From: DATFFO01 sp963744905
Lineage (GTDB): Bacteria; Actinomycetota; Acidimicrobiia; Spongiisociales; ZC4RG35
Assembly: GCA_963744905.1 (NCBI GenBank)
Contig: CAVUUV010000003.1
Coordinates: 1,030,785-1,094,784 of the forward strand
Length of the DNA stretch: 64,000 nt
Direction: 5' to 3'
Both the position numbers and the translations under genes were made by a program. Positions 1 to 8,428 of the stretch are shown in pieces; the first letter of the stretch is position 1, and each line of letters starts with the position of its first letter. The notes below the pieces were generated by a model. The model had not been told where the DNA came from, did no database searches, and worked only from the letters and a program-made list of their open reading frames with translations.

Positions 1-1362
1 GATGAGCGCTTGCAGCGTCTGCTGACGGGGAACCGCCACCCGTCTGCCACCGCTGAGAAGCCGGAACCGGTCGTCGAGCCCCCGAGCAATCTCTTCCACG
101 GAGAGAACATTCACCCGGGTGGCTGCCAGTTCGAGAGCCAGCGGGATCCCATCCAGACGGTGGCAGATCTCGACCACCACCTCTGCGTTGGACGGGCTGA
201 GGTCGAAGCCGGGCCGAGTCGCCGCCGCTCGTGCGACGAACAACTCGACGGACTCACTCCCGGCCACCTTCTCCAGCCAACCCTCGGCCGGATCCAGATG
301 ACTATCCAAGTCACCGTGCCGGGGGGGCAGCGTCAAAGAACCCACCTGGTACAGCGCCTCGCCCTCGATTCCGAGCGCCTCCCGGCTGGTGGCGATGACC
401 GACACGCTCGGTGCGCTCCTGAGCAGGAGATCGATCAGCGATGCCGCTGCCTCGATCAAGTGCTCGCAGTTGTCGATCAGCAGCAAGACCGACTTGGCCC
501 TCAGATAATCGACCAGCGTCGTCTCCGGAGGTCGCCCGGGCTCTTCGGCTGCCTGCACCGCCCGGCTGACGGCGGAGGCCACGAGGTCGGACTCGCTGAC
601 GACGGAAAGGTCGGCCATCCACACTCCGTCCGGGTACTCGTCGAGAAGCTCGGCCGCTAACTGGAGCATCAACCTCGTCTTGCCGGTTCCGCCAACGCCG
701 ATCAGCGACAGCAACCGGTGTTCGCCCGCCAACTGACGAAGGCGTTCGAGTGCCTTCTCCCGGCCCACGAACGAGCTCAAATGCGAGGGCAGGTTGGTGC
801 GATAGGTCGCCAACGACTGCAACGGCGGAAAGTCTGTCGCCAACCCGGGGGCGGAAAGCTGGTAGACGTGCTCGGGGCGGGTCAAGTCTCGAAGCCGGTG
901 CTCCCCGAGGTCGATCAGCTCGGCGCCTTCGGGCAACACATCGCGAGCAACCTCTGTGGCCGACGCCGAGAGCAATATCTGCCCGCCGTTGGCCAACCCC
1001 ATCAAGCGGGCCGCCCGGTTGACAGACGATCCGTAGTAGTCCCCTGCCCGGGGCTGGGCCGATCCCAGGTGAATCCCCATCCGGACCCGGAGCGCTCCCA
1101 CCTCCCCCCATTCCGTTTCTGCCAGCCGGCGCTGCGCGTTCAGACAACACTCGAGAGCGGCACCGGCATCGGTGAAGGTCGCCATGAAGCCGTCGCCGGT
1201 GCCTTTCACCACCGCGCCGCCGTGGCCCGTGACCGCCTCGGTGAGGACCTGGTCGTGAACTGCCAGGGCTGCGCCCATCTCGCTCGGGAAGCGTTCCCAC
1301 AGCCGGGTGCTGCCCTCGATATCGGTCATGACCACCGTGATCGTCACGCTATCCCCGCTCAT
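1..1362 (-). CDS. Class III adenylate/guanylate cyclase fused to AAA ATPase regulator (partial)
   Basis: The gene starts at ATG 1362 and is still open at base 1, so only the first 454 codons are seen. Residues ~5-170 form a class III nucleotidyl cyclase domain with VMTDIEGSTRLWERF and GTGDGFMATF. After a linker comes an AAA/NB-ARC-like ATPase with a Walker A (GVGGTGKTRL) and a Walker B-like LLLIDNCEH. This is the layout of the large actinobacterial cyclase-ATPase regulators, which often end in TPR repeats that would lie outside the window. The family senses unknown signals and may make cAMP; whether this copy is active cannot be judged. It is transcribed alone, away from the DUF4230 gene upstream. 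Confidence 0.85.
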   Translation of the reverse strand, partial: MSGDSVTITVVMTDIEGSTRLWERFPSEMGAALAVHDQVLTEAVTGHGGAVVKGTGDGFMATFTDAGAALECCLNAQRRLAETEWGEVGALRVRMGIHLGSAQPRAGDYYGSSVNRAARLMGLANGGQILLSASATEVARDVLPEGAELIDLGEHRLRDLTRPEHVYQLSAPGLATDFPPLQSLATYRTNLPSHLSSFVGREKALERLRQLAGEHRLLSLIGVGGTGKTRLMLQLAAELLDEYPDGVWMADLSVVSESDLVASAVSRAVQAAEEPGRPPETTLVDYLRAKSVLLLIDNCEHLIEAAASLIDLLLRSAPSVSVIATSREALGIEGEALYQVGSLTLPPRHGDLDSHLDPAEGWLEKVAGSESVELFVARAAATRPGFDLSPSNAEVVVEICHRLDGIPLALELAATRVNVLSVEEIARGLDDRFRLLSGGRRVAVPRQQTLQALI

Positions 1363-1497
1363 CGCGACAACTCTTTCGGGGAGATCCGCGAGTAGTTCTC
1401 AGACCTAGATGAGTCGCGAGCGAGCAGGTTCACCGGCGAAGCGTACTGCGCCCTCGTCCGCCGGTCGGGGCCGTGCCTCCCATCGAGTCGGCCCGCC

Positions 1498-2166
1498 CTA
1501 CTGGAAGTCGATTATGACATCCCTGTAGCCCAGGTTGAGCAGGAAATTCGTTATCACTTTTCTGGCGTTCGCCTGCGCCTTGTCCAGGATCCCCTCATCG
1601 AGCGCCGACTGTCTGAGTACATCCTCCGCCACCTGGCGAGCGTCCGTCTCCAGACGGGGATCACCCTTGGTGAAGAGCCCTGTCTCCCGATCCAGGATCT
1701 GGGTGGCCTCGTTATCGACCGCCACGTACTGGATCTCGGCAGCCGGAACGACCAGGTCCACCACCCCGTCGTCGGACAGGTCGAACGAGCGGACGGTGAC
1801 GCTCCCCAGGTCGATACCAGCCCCGATTCGGGCGACGGCGAAGAGCTGGAGCTTGTCCCCGTTTGCCCAGTTCAGAAGCCCGCCGTCCTTACCTTTCTCC
1901 ACGATCGTGTACTCGACCAGCTCGATCGTTGTCAGGTTGGAGAGATCGCGAATGGATCGAACGACGGTCGGGCCGATCTCCTCGTAGGGCTTGGGCTTGA
2001 GAGCGGCGGTGAGGTCTCCGGGAGTAGGAATCGCATCCGCCACACTGCGAATCCCCCAGAAGAGAAGACCGCCCCCGACCATGATCACGGCGAGAAGGAC
2101 GATGAGCAGTACCGTCCCCAGGCCGAGGCGCCGGGGCGGGGGCCGTTCAGATTGCGGTGACGTCAA
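1498..2166 (-). CDS. DUF4230 family membrane-anchored protein
   Basis: A 222-aa protein. Residues ~14-35 form one transmembrane helix (GTVLLIVLLAVIMVGGG); the rest is an extracytoplasmic domain of the DUF4230 type, with NLTTIELVEYTIVEKGKDG and a C-terminal helix ending in YRDVIIDFQ. Function is unknown. I chose the TTG at 2166 because it overlaps the TGA of the upstream HTH gene in a TTGA junction, which implies translational coupling. A longer reading from 2364 would run through that gene in another frame and adds low-complexity arginine-rich sequence, so I reject it. Confidence 0.7.
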   Translation of the reverse strand: MTSPQSERPPPRRLGLGTVLLIVLLAVIMVGGGLLFWGIRSVADAIPTPGDLTAALKPKPYEEIGPTVVRSIRDLSNLTTIELVEYTIVEKGKDGGLLNWANGDKLQLFAVARIGAGIDLGSVTVRSFDLSDDGVVDLVVPAAEIQYVAVDNEATQILDRETGLFTKGDPRLETDARQVAEDVLRQSALDEGILDKAQANARKVITNFLLNLGYRDVIIDFQ

Positions 2167-2489
2167 CCGAGAAGTTCCCGATACTGGCGGTAGCGGGCCA
2201 GACCTTCCACCTGACGGATGAATCGGGCTGAACGGCGAAACCGCTCGGCGATCTCTCCGTGTGATTGACCTTCGGCTCGCATCGCCACTACCCGCCGCTC
2301 CAACGGAGTGAGGAGCTGATCGTCGATGGCCCGACCGGCATCTCTCCCCGGCAGCTGGGCCCATTCGGCGATCCTCGAGACCAGTTCGGGGCTCTTTCGG
2401 ACCTTGGCGGCGATGTCGGAATCGGTCAATCCGTCGGCGCGCATGGCCAGCACGCGTCTCTCGATGGGACGCAGATGCGTTGCAGTCAT
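2163..2489 (-). CDS. Small protein with two tandem HTH-like repeats
   Basis: A 108-aa protein starting at ATG 2489 behind a strong Shine-Dalgarno (GAGAGGAG). It consists of two similar halves of about 45 residues. The first has RPIERRVLAMRADGL followed by DIAAKVRKS; the second has TPLERRVVAMRAEGQ followed by EIAERFRRS. Each half looks like a LuxR/sigma-4-type helix-turn-helix (L-x-x-x-E-R-R-V ... I-A). It may be a compact DNA-binding protein made by duplication; no family name was recognised. It is coupled to the DUF4230 gene downstream, so it may regulate that gene or act with it (inference). Confidence 0.7.
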   Translation of the reverse strand: MTATHLRPIERRVLAMRADGLTDSDIAAKVRKSPELVSRIAEWAQLPGRDAGRAIDDQLLTPLERRVVAMRAEGQSHGEIAERFRRSARFIRQVEGLARYRQYRELLG

Positions 2490-2578
2490 GGTCGGCTCCT
2501 CTCCGTGCAAGCTCAATCTACTCGCCTGCAAGGTACTAAGCCCCGCCCCGGGGCCCGCTACCGTCCCACTGTCGCAAC

Positions 2579-4558
2579 ATGAGCCCTTCCCAGACAACTC
2601 CAATCAACAAGCTGCTCGTGGCCAACCGGGGCGAGATCGCCCGACGGATCTTCGCCACATGCCGCCGGATGGGCATCGCCACCGTGGCGGTCTACTCGGA
2701 TCCGGACCGGAACGAGCCTTTCGTCGTCGAGGCGGACGAAGGCATCTCCCTCGGGGGCTCGGCGGCATCCGAGTCCTACCTGCGGATCGAAGCCTTGATC
2801 GAGGCGGCACGGGCGAGCAGGGCCGACGCCATTCACCCTGGATACGGGTTCCTGGCCGAGAATGCAGACTTCGCCCGGGCCGTGATCGAGGCGGGGCTCA
2901 CCTGGGTGGGCCCCTCTCCCGCAGCCATCGGGACCATGGGCTCCAAGCTGGCTTCGAAAGAGCTCATGGCTGGGGCAGGTGTACCTACCTTGAGCGGAGA
3001 AGACCTGACCGGCCTGAGTGAAACGGAGACCGCCCGCATCGCCGAGAAGATGGGTTACCCGGTCCTGGTCAAGGCATCAGCCGGCGGGGGCGGGAAGGGC
3101 ATGCAGATCGTCCATGATCCCGACGATCTCGCCGAGGCGGTGCAGAGCGCCGGCCGCCAGGCGGAGGCGGCATTCGGCGACGGGACCATCTTCCTGGAGC
3201 CATATCTGGAAGCTCCCCGCCATATCGAGATCCAGGTGTTTGCCGACACGCAAGGAAATACCGTCTCGTTGTTCGAGCGCGAGTGCTCCATCCAACGACG
3301 TCACCAGAAGATCATCGAGGAGGCTCCCTCATCAGCCATCGACGAGCCCACCCGACAGCGCATGGGCGAAGCCGCCGTGACGGCGGCCCGGGCAGTGGAC
3401 TACGTCGGGGCCGGTACCGTCGAGTTCCTCTTCTCCAACGGTGAGTTCTTCTTCCTGGAGATGAACACCCGTCTCCAGGTGGAGCATCCCGTCACCGAGT
3501 TGATAACCAACCTGGATCTGGTCCGCCTCCAGCTGCTGGTGGCAATGGGCATGCCTCTGCCCTCCGAGGCGCTCAGCCCCACACGCAACGGACATGCAGT
3601 CGAGGCCCGTCTCTATGCCGAAGATCCCCGGACCGGCTTCCTTCCGGTTACCGGGATCCTGCAACGGGTCTCGTTCCCCGACCTCGAAGGTCTGCGGGTG
3701 GACAGCGGGGTCGAAGACGGCTCGGTCATCTCCGTCCACTACGACCCCATGCTGGCCAAGGTGGTGGCCTGGGCCCCGACCCGCTCCGAGGCGGCCGCAC
3801 TCCTGGCTCGAGGACTGGAACGGGCCCAGATCCACGGCTCGGTGACCAACCGAGATCTGCTGGTTCGGATCCTGCGCCATCCCGAGTACGTGGCCGGCGA
3901 CATCGACACACATTTCCTCTCCCGGCACGATCCTGCCGAGCTGGGCGCCCCCCTCCCCACCGACGACCAGGAGAAACGGGCTGCAGTGGCTGCGGCCCTG
4001 GCCGACCAGGTACGGCGGCGGAGCCAGGCCCGGGTGCTGGGAACGATTCCGAGCGGCTGGCGCAATGTCCCCTCCCAGATGCAGGAGTCGCAATACGACG
4101 GGCCCGGAGGCCCGATCGATGTGCGGTACCGCTTCGAACGCGACGGGCTGCTGAGGGTGGACGGCTATGACTCGGCGGTTCTGGTCTCTGCCACTCCCGA
4201 CGAGGTCAGGCTGGAGCTCGACGGCCACATGGGGAGGTACATGATCGATCGGGTAGATGGGACTGTGTACGTGGACGGTCCTGGTGGCCTGGTCGGACTG
4301 GTTGAACTGGCCCGATTCCCCACGACGGGCATGGAAGATCAGCCGGGATCTCTGCGTGCTCCCATGCCGGGCACCGTGATCCGCGTCGACGTTGCCGAGG
4401 GAGACCAGGTGGATGAGGGACAGGTGCTGGTGGTGATGGAGGCGATGAAGATGGAGCACACGCTGCGCGCTCCCCACGGTGGGGTGGTCACCGAGGTCGA
4501 CGCCGCACCCGGCGACCAGGTGCTGGCCGACGCCATCCTGGTGGTGGTGGGGCAATGA
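2579..4558 (+). CDS. Acetyl/propionyl-CoA carboxylase alpha subunit (biotin carboxylase + BCCP)
   Basis: A 659-aa biotin-dependent carboxylase alpha chain. The N-terminal biotin carboxylase domain begins NKLLVANRGEIARRI and carries the glycine-rich ATP-binding loop (KASAGGGGKGM) and EMNTRLQVEHPVTE. The C-terminal BCCP domain has the biotinylation site VVMEAMKMEH, with Lys as the biotin acceptor. It would carboxylate biotin with ATP and bicarbonate for transfer by a separate beta subunit, which is not in this window. Length and order match actinobacterial AccA/PccA fusions. It heads a plus-strand operon with three small coupled genes. The last codons (LVVVGQ, stop) have been tandemly repeated downstream. 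Confidence 0.95.
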   Translation: MSPSQTTPINKLLVANRGEIARRIFATCRRMGIATVAVYSDPDRNEPFVVEADEGISLGGSAASESYLRIEALIEAARASRADAIHPGYGFLAENADFARAVIEAGLTWVGPSPAAIGTMGSKLASKELMAGAGVPTLSGEDLTGLSETETARIAEKMGYPVLVKASAGGGGKGMQIVHDPDDLAEAVQSAGRQAEAAFGDGTIFLEPYLEAPRHIEIQVFADTQGNTVSLFERECSIQRRHQKIIEEAPSSAIDEPTRQRMGEAAVTAARAVDYVGAGTVEFLFSNGEFFFLEMNTRLQVEHPVTELITNLDLVRLQLLVAMGMPLPSEALSPTRNGHAVEARLYAEDPRTGFLPVTGILQRVSFPDLEGLRVDSGVEDGSVISVHYDPMLAKVVAWAPTRSEAAALLARGLERAQIHGSVTNRDLLVRILRHPEYVAGDIDTHFLSRHDPAELGAPLPTDDQEKRAAVAAALADQVRRRSQARVLGTIPSGWRNVPSQMQESQYDGPGGPIDVRYRFERDGLLRVDGYDSAVLVSATPDEVRLELDGHMGRYMIDRVDGTVYVDGPGGLVGLVELARFPTTGMEDQPGSLRAPMPGTVIRVDVAEGDQVDEGQVLVVMEAMKMEHTLRAPHGGVVTEVDAAPGDQVLADAILVVVGQ

Positions 4559-4647
4559 CCACGGTGGTGGTGGGGCAATGAACACGGTGGTGGTGGTGGG
4601 GCAATGAACACGGTGGTGGGGCAATGACCACGGTGGTGGTGGGGTGA
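4555..4647 (+). repeat. Tandem repeat forming four overlapping mini-ORFs
   Basis: The sequence around the carboxylase stop is repeated as four units of about 20-26 bp (consensus ATGACCACGGTGGTGGTGGG then GCA). Each unit reads as a complete mini-ORF: MTTVVVGQ (4555-4581), MNTVVVVGQ (4578-4607), MNTVVGQ (4604-4627) and MTTVVVG (4624-4647). Each starts inside the stop of the previous one (ATGA). The last TGA overlaps the GTG start of the GyrI-like gene at 4644. Units differ in the number of GTG triplets, as expected of replication slippage. A role as a ribosome relay between the two genes is inference. Confidence 0.85.
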
Positions 4648-5096
4648 GCGACCCATATGAGATCGAGGTGATCGAGCTGACCCCGACCCCGGCCGTGGTC
4701 CTGCCCCGGACCGTCCAGCAAAGCCTGCTGGGAGACAACATCGGCCGGGCCCTGGGCCGGATCCAGGCGGCGGTCACCGCGGCGCGGGTCCCGGTGGCGG
4801 GGGCTCCGTTCGTTCGGTATCTGTCCTTCGGGCCCGAGATCGAGATGGAGGTGGGGCTTCCGCTGGCCGAACCCCAGTCCATACCGGGCCTGCGAGCCGC
4901 CATCCTTCCCGGCGGCCCGGCCGCCTCGACCTGGCATACCGGGCCCTACGAGGGGCTCGCCGGGGCTTTCACCGCCGTTCGAACGTGGATCGAGGCCAAC
5001 GCCGCCAGCGCCGGCCATCCCTGGGAGTCATATTGGACCCCGGCCGATGCAGACCCGGCCCGGACTCAGATCGTCTGGCCGATCCAGGCCTCATGA
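4644..5096 (+). CDS. GyrI-like/SOUL-type small-molecule-binding protein
   Basis: A 150-aa protein starting at GTG 4644 (MSDPYEIEV). It resembles the stand-alone GyrI-like effector-binding domain: N-terminal beta strand with ELTPTPAVVL, a central GPEIEMEVGLPL, then TWHTGPYEGL and a C-terminal WESYWTP ... IVWPI. Such domains bind small hydrophobic ligands; no DNA-binding domain is attached. Its start overlaps the last mini-ORF of the repeat and its TGA overlaps the next ATG, so it is coupled on both sides. Confidence 0.75.
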   Translation: MSDPYEIEVIELTPTPAVVLPRTVQQSLLGDNIGRALGRIQAAVTAARVPVAGAPFVRYLSFGPEIEMEVGLPLAEPQSIPGLRAAILPGGPAASTWHTGPYEGLAGAFTAVRTWIEANAASAGHPWESYWTPADADPARTQIVWPIQAS

Positions 5097-5515
5097 GTGC
5101 CCGCGACCGCATCGCCCCCGTTTTCGATCTCGCTCCCTTCATCCACTTGATCGGATACAAGCTGGTCGACGCCGGAGAGGGGTGGGTGGAGACGGCGCTG
5201 ACCCTGGAGGAGAGGCACCTGCAGCAGCACGGATACGCCCATGCCGGTGTGGTGACGACGATGGCCGACCACACCGCGGGGGGAGCCGCATCCACGGTTG
5301 TCCAACCCGGCAACTCCGTCCTCACTGCCATGCTCAGCATCCAGTTGCTGCGCCCCGCCCGCGGTGAAAGGCTCACGTGCCGGGGCGAGGTGGTGAAGCC
5401 GGGGAAGAGGATCATCGCCACCCAGGCGGACGTCCACTGCGACGGAAAGCACGTCGCCAGGCTCGAGGCCACGATGGCCGTCGTGCCGGTGGACATCGAG
5501 GCCACGGATGGGTGA
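5093..5515 (+). CDS. PaaI-family hotdog thioesterase
   Basis: A 140-aa hotdog-fold protein starting at ATG 5093, inside the stop of the previous gene (ATGA). Family hallmarks are ERHLQQHGYAHAGVVTTMADHTAGGAA in pattern (HG...HxGxxxxxxDxxxGxA) and a C-terminal strand pair (RGEVVKPGKRIIATQADV). The family hydrolyses acyl-CoA thioesters. Next to an acyl-CoA carboxylase it may clear stalled or toxic acyl-CoAs (inference). It overlaps the next gene by 8 bp. Confidence 0.85.
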   Translation: MSARDRIAPVFDLAPFIHLIGYKLVDAGEGWVETALTLEERHLQQHGYAHAGVVTTMADHTAGGAASTVVQPGNSVLTAMLSIQLLRPARGERLTCRGEVVKPGKRIIATQADVHCDGKHVARLEATMAVVPVDIEATDG

Positions 5516-6281
5516 AACCCCTCCCCTGGGCCCCGTCCTGGCCGACCTCGAAGGAGAGACCGACGCCCTGACGGACCTGTTGGCGGCCCTGACCACGGAC
5601 CAATGGGAATTGGCGACTCCCGCCCAACCCTGGACCATCGCCGACCAGATCGGTCACCTGGCTTACTTCGACGAGCAGGCGACCCTGGCCGTCACCGATC
5701 CCGATCAGTTTGCCGTCTCGGTCAACCAGGTCGCTGCCGCCCTCAACGATGTGGCCGCCCTGCATCGGGCCCGGGGCCATCGGGAAGCGGAGAACCTGAG
5801 CTGGTGGCAACAGGCGAGGGCCGATCTGCTAGCGGCGGCATCCGGCCTGGATCCGGACCAGCGCATCGCCTGGTACGGGCCCCCGATGAGGGCGAGCTCG
5901 TTCCTGGTGGCGCGCCTCATGGAAACCTGGGCTCACGGTACCGACGTGGCCGACACCCTGGGGACGAGCCTCCCGGTCACCGATCGCCTGTTCCGGGTGG
6001 CCGACCTGGGAGTACGCACCTTCTCGTGGTCGTTCGTCAACCGGAGTCTCGAAGTCCCCGAGGAGCGGGTGCGGGTGGCACTGCGGGGCCCGTCGGGAAG
6101 GGTGGTGGTATGGAACGACCAGTACGACGCCTCCATCACCGGGCCCGTAGAGGAGTTCAGCCTGGTGGTCGCCCAGCGTCGTAACGTGGCCGACACCCAC
6201 CTGGTGCTCGAAGGCGGCCTGGCCCGGCGTTGGATGGAGGTGGCCCAGGTCTTCGCCGGGCCTCCCGGCCCCGGCCGCTGA
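5508..6281 (+). CDS. TIGR03084-type DinB-fold metal-binding protein
   Basis: A 257-aa protein with the mycothiol-dependent maleylpyruvate isomerase/DinB-like fold. Seen: a histidine-bearing first helix (WTIADQIGHLAYFDEQA), a tryptophan/alanine-rich middle and RLMETWAHGTDVADTLG, giving the usual metal-binding His pair. Actinobacterial members of this family are predicted metalloenzymes that use a low-molecular-weight thiol; the reaction is not known. Last gene of the carboxylase operon, with an 8-bp overlap upstream. Confidence 0.75.
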   Translation: MGETPPLGPVLADLEGETDALTDLLAALTTDQWELATPAQPWTIADQIGHLAYFDEQATLAVTDPDQFAVSVNQVAAALNDVAALHRARGHREAENLSWWQQARADLLAAASGLDPDQRIAWYGPPMRASSFLVARLMETWAHGTDVADTLGTSLPVTDRLFRVADLGVRTFSWSFVNRSLEVPEERVRVALRGPSGRVVVWNDQYDASITGPVEEFSLVVAQRRNVADTHLVLEGGLARRWMEVAQVFAGPPGPGR

Positions 6282-6305
6282 TCGACTCCGGACCGGACCG
6301 ACCAC

Positions 6306-6329
6306 CGTTACCCAGCGTCCAAAGAAGCC
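6306..6329 (-). repeat. REP-like repeat copy E
   Basis: On the minus strand this reads CTTCTTTGGACGCTGGG then TAACG, nearly identical to repeat B at 18611-18634. It lies in the short gap between convergent genes (stop at 6281 and stop at 6348). Confidence 0.6.
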
Positions 6330-6347
6330 TTGGGCGGCCGTCCACCC

Positions 6348-7721
6348 TCAGGCGGGGAGCAGGTCCTTCTTGAGGCGCTCGACGTGGCCGGTGGCCTTGA
6401 CGTTCCGATAGGCCCGCTCCAGGTCGCCTTCGGGAGAGATGACGAAGGTGGAGCGAATCAGACCCTCCACCTCCTTGCCGTAGAGCTTCTTCATGCCCCA
6501 GGCCCCCAGCTTCTCGGCCAGGGCATGATCCTGGTCGGAGAGCAACGGGAAGGGCAGGTCCTCCTTCTTCTTGAATTCGGCGTTGAGGTCGGGCTCGTCG
6601 GGGCTGACGCCGACAATGGCATACCCGGCATCCAGCAGCTCCCGGTACGAGTCGCGGAAGTCGCACGCCTCGGTGGTGCATCCGGGCGTCATCGCCTTGG
6701 GGTAGAAGAACACGATCAGCCGCTGACCGGCGAAGTCGTCGGAGGAGACCAGATTGCCGTCCTGGTCGGGGAGATTGAATGAGACACTCATGGGAGTCAC
6801 GCTAACGGGCGAGGCGAGAAATGCCCTACTGCCCGCCACCAGACCCGCTCCCGCCGGGAGCCAGTAGGAGACGATCCGGAACACGAGCACCGGTGCCACC
6901 ACTTCCGCAGCAGGAAAGCCGTACAGAGCCATGGCCCCCACCAGACCGGCCTCGGCGAATCCCATTCCTCCCGGAGTGCCTGGGATGCCCGAGGCGAGCT
7001 GTGACACACCGAAGGCCGCCGCGGCCTGGACGGCGGTCACGTCCAGGTGGAACCCGGCCAGCACCAGGGCCAACACCATGGCCTCGGCGAGGAGCCGGCC
7101 CCACATGAACGTCTGGGACCGCCAGTCGACCGGAGCATCCACGATCGAAGGGCTGACCCGCCGCCGGATCCAGGTCGGCAGTTGGCGTCGCAGGGTCCCC
7201 AGGCGGGTGGCGGCCGCCATCAAGGCCAGGCCCACCACCACCGCGATAGTGGCCGCCACCACCACGCTGCCCTGCCACTCTTCGATCCTTCCTCGCACCT
7301 TCAACCACAGCAGAGCGGCTCCGGTGCCGATCAACAGGCCCGAGTAGTTGAGGGCCGTCGCCCGCACCGCCGCCCCGGCCGCACCCGGAGCCTGCCTGCG
7401 CACGGTCCACGCCATCGCCACCGGGGTCACCGCTCCACCCGCAGGTAGGAGCCGGGCCACGGTCGAACCCACCAGGGCAGCCTGGAATCCGAGCGACCTG
7501 CGGATCCGTCCTCCCCCCAGCTCGATCCCCTGCCGGAAGAGCTCGCCGAAAAACCACACCGAGCCGAGCTGGACCACCGCGGCTAGGGCGATCACTATCC
7601 AGGTGGAAGCGTTCAGCGGAGGAAGATCAACCGTATTGACCACGACCAGGAAGGCGATCGCGTAGACGAGGGCGGCGATCACCGCCGTCCTGCCCACATG
7701 CTGCAACCGGATCTCGGTCAT
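6348..7721 (-). CDS. Flippase-like (UPF0104/YbhN) membrane domain fused to Bcp peroxiredoxin
   Basis: One uninterrupted 457-aa frame from ATG 7721. Residues ~1-297 form a multi-helix membrane domain of the lysylphosphatidylglycerol synthase/YbhN (UPF0104) type, with the signature SGIPGTPGGMGFAEAG. After a ~13-residue linker, residues 311-457 are a full thiol peroxiredoxin of the Bcp/PrxQ class, with peroxidatic and resolving cysteines in MTPGCTTEACDFRD. An internal ATG at 6791 could start a separate Bcp, but no Shine-Dalgarno is visible before it and no stop separates the two parts. The start overlaps the plsY-like stop (ATGA). It is either a true fusion or two proteins from one frame. Confidence 0.75.
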   Translation of the reverse strand: MTEIRLQHVGRTAVIAALVYAIAFLVVVNTVDLPPLNASTWIVIALAAVVQLGSVWFFGELFRQGIELGGGRIRRSLGFQAALVGSTVARLLPAGGAVTPVAMAWTVRRQAPGAAGAAVRATALNYSGLLIGTGAALLWLKVRGRIEEWQGSVVVAATIAVVVGLALMAAATRLGTLRRQLPTWIRRRVSPSIVDAPVDWRSQTFMWGRLLAEAMVLALVLAGFHLDVTAVQAAAAFGVSQLASGIPGTPGGMGFAEAGLVGAMALYGFPAAEVVAPVLVFRIVSYWLPAGAGLVAGSRAFLASPVSVTPMSVSFNLPDQDGNLVSSDDFAGQRLIVFFYPKAMTPGCTTEACDFRDSYRELLDAGYAIVGVSPDEPDLNAEFKKKEDLPFPLLSDQDHALAEKLGAWGMKKLYGKEVEGLIRSTFVISPEGDLERAYRNVKATGHVERLKKDLLPA

Positions 7722-8377
7722 GTAGTGGCGGCTTCGTCCGCCGAGCCATGCAGAACCGGATCGGTGTCCCACACGGCCCTCACCGCCGCGGCCCTGAAAC
7801 CGGGCGAACGCCCGTAGTTGCCCTGAACCCGGCGGGCGATGATCACCCAGCTGAGGGCCAGGGCCAATATCACCACGACCCCGGGCTGTCCGGCAGCGAG
7901 GGCAAACACCGGCAGTGAGCCCCAGCCGACGAAACCGCCCAGTCCTCCGCCGATTCGCCACCCCATCACCGCCCAGGCAGTGGTCCACAGCAACAGCACC
8001 GGGGCCACCCCGACGACCACTCCCACCGCCGTCGCCATCCCCCTACCCGAGCGGCTACGCAGGTAGATCGACCAGTTGTGGCCTATCACCGCCGCCAGGC
8101 CGGCCAAGCTGACCGTCACCGAGGCCATGCCCAACCTTCTCACGACCAGCACCGGGATCAGACCCTTGAGGCCGTCGAGGACGGCGGCCACCACCCCGTA
8201 GCGGAGCCCGGCCAGCTTGGTCAGGTTCCCGGCACCAACGTTGCGGGTTCCCTGCTTGCGCAGGTCGACGTCGAGCATGAAACCGATCAGGAGCGCGAAG
8301 GGGACGGCCCCCAGCAGGTAGGCGGCCGCGGAGGCCGAAACGAGACCCAGCACGTCAGACATCGCCAGCACCATCAT
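7718..8377 (-). CDS. PlsY-like glycerol-3-phosphate acyltransferase family protein
   Basis: A 219-aa polytopic protein. It shows the PlsY pattern: GAVPFALLIG, then RKQGTRNVGAGNLTKLAG (G-S/T-x-N-x-G-A-x-N), later VIGHNWSIYLRSRSGRGMATAVG (GHxW...GGKG-like). PlsY transfers acyl groups from acyl phosphate to glycerol-3-phosphate at the membrane. The first motif has T for the usual S and the third has SGRG for GGKG, so it is a divergent member. Met codons at 8377, 8374 and 8362 are possible starts. It is coupled to the downstream fusion gene. Confidence 0.75.
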   Translation of the reverse strand: MMVLAMSDVLGLVSASAAAYLLGAVPFALLIGFMLDVDLRKQGTRNVGAGNLTKLAGLRYGVVAAVLDGLKGLIPVLVVRRLGMASVTVSLAGLAAVIGHNWSIYLRSRSGRGMATAVGVVVGVAPVLLLWTTAWAVMGWRIGGGLGGFVGWGSLPVFALAAGQPGVVVILALALSWVIIARRVQGNYGRSPGFRAAAVRAVWDTDPVLHGSADEAATT

Positions 8378-8428
8378 CGCGGACTCAACCCCGACACCAC
8401 TAGTCGGCCGACCCGACTGGACCGCTGA

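Noticed and set aside
4555..4647. CRISPR-like or protein-repeat interpretation of the tandem units
   Set aside because: Units are contiguous without spacers and each ends in a stop, so neither a CRISPR array nor a coding repeat fits.
3332..4903. Long minus-strand open frame opposite the carboxylase
   Set aside because: It lies antisense to a clear biotin carboxylase gene, has no recognisable domain, and its length follows from high G+C codon bias.
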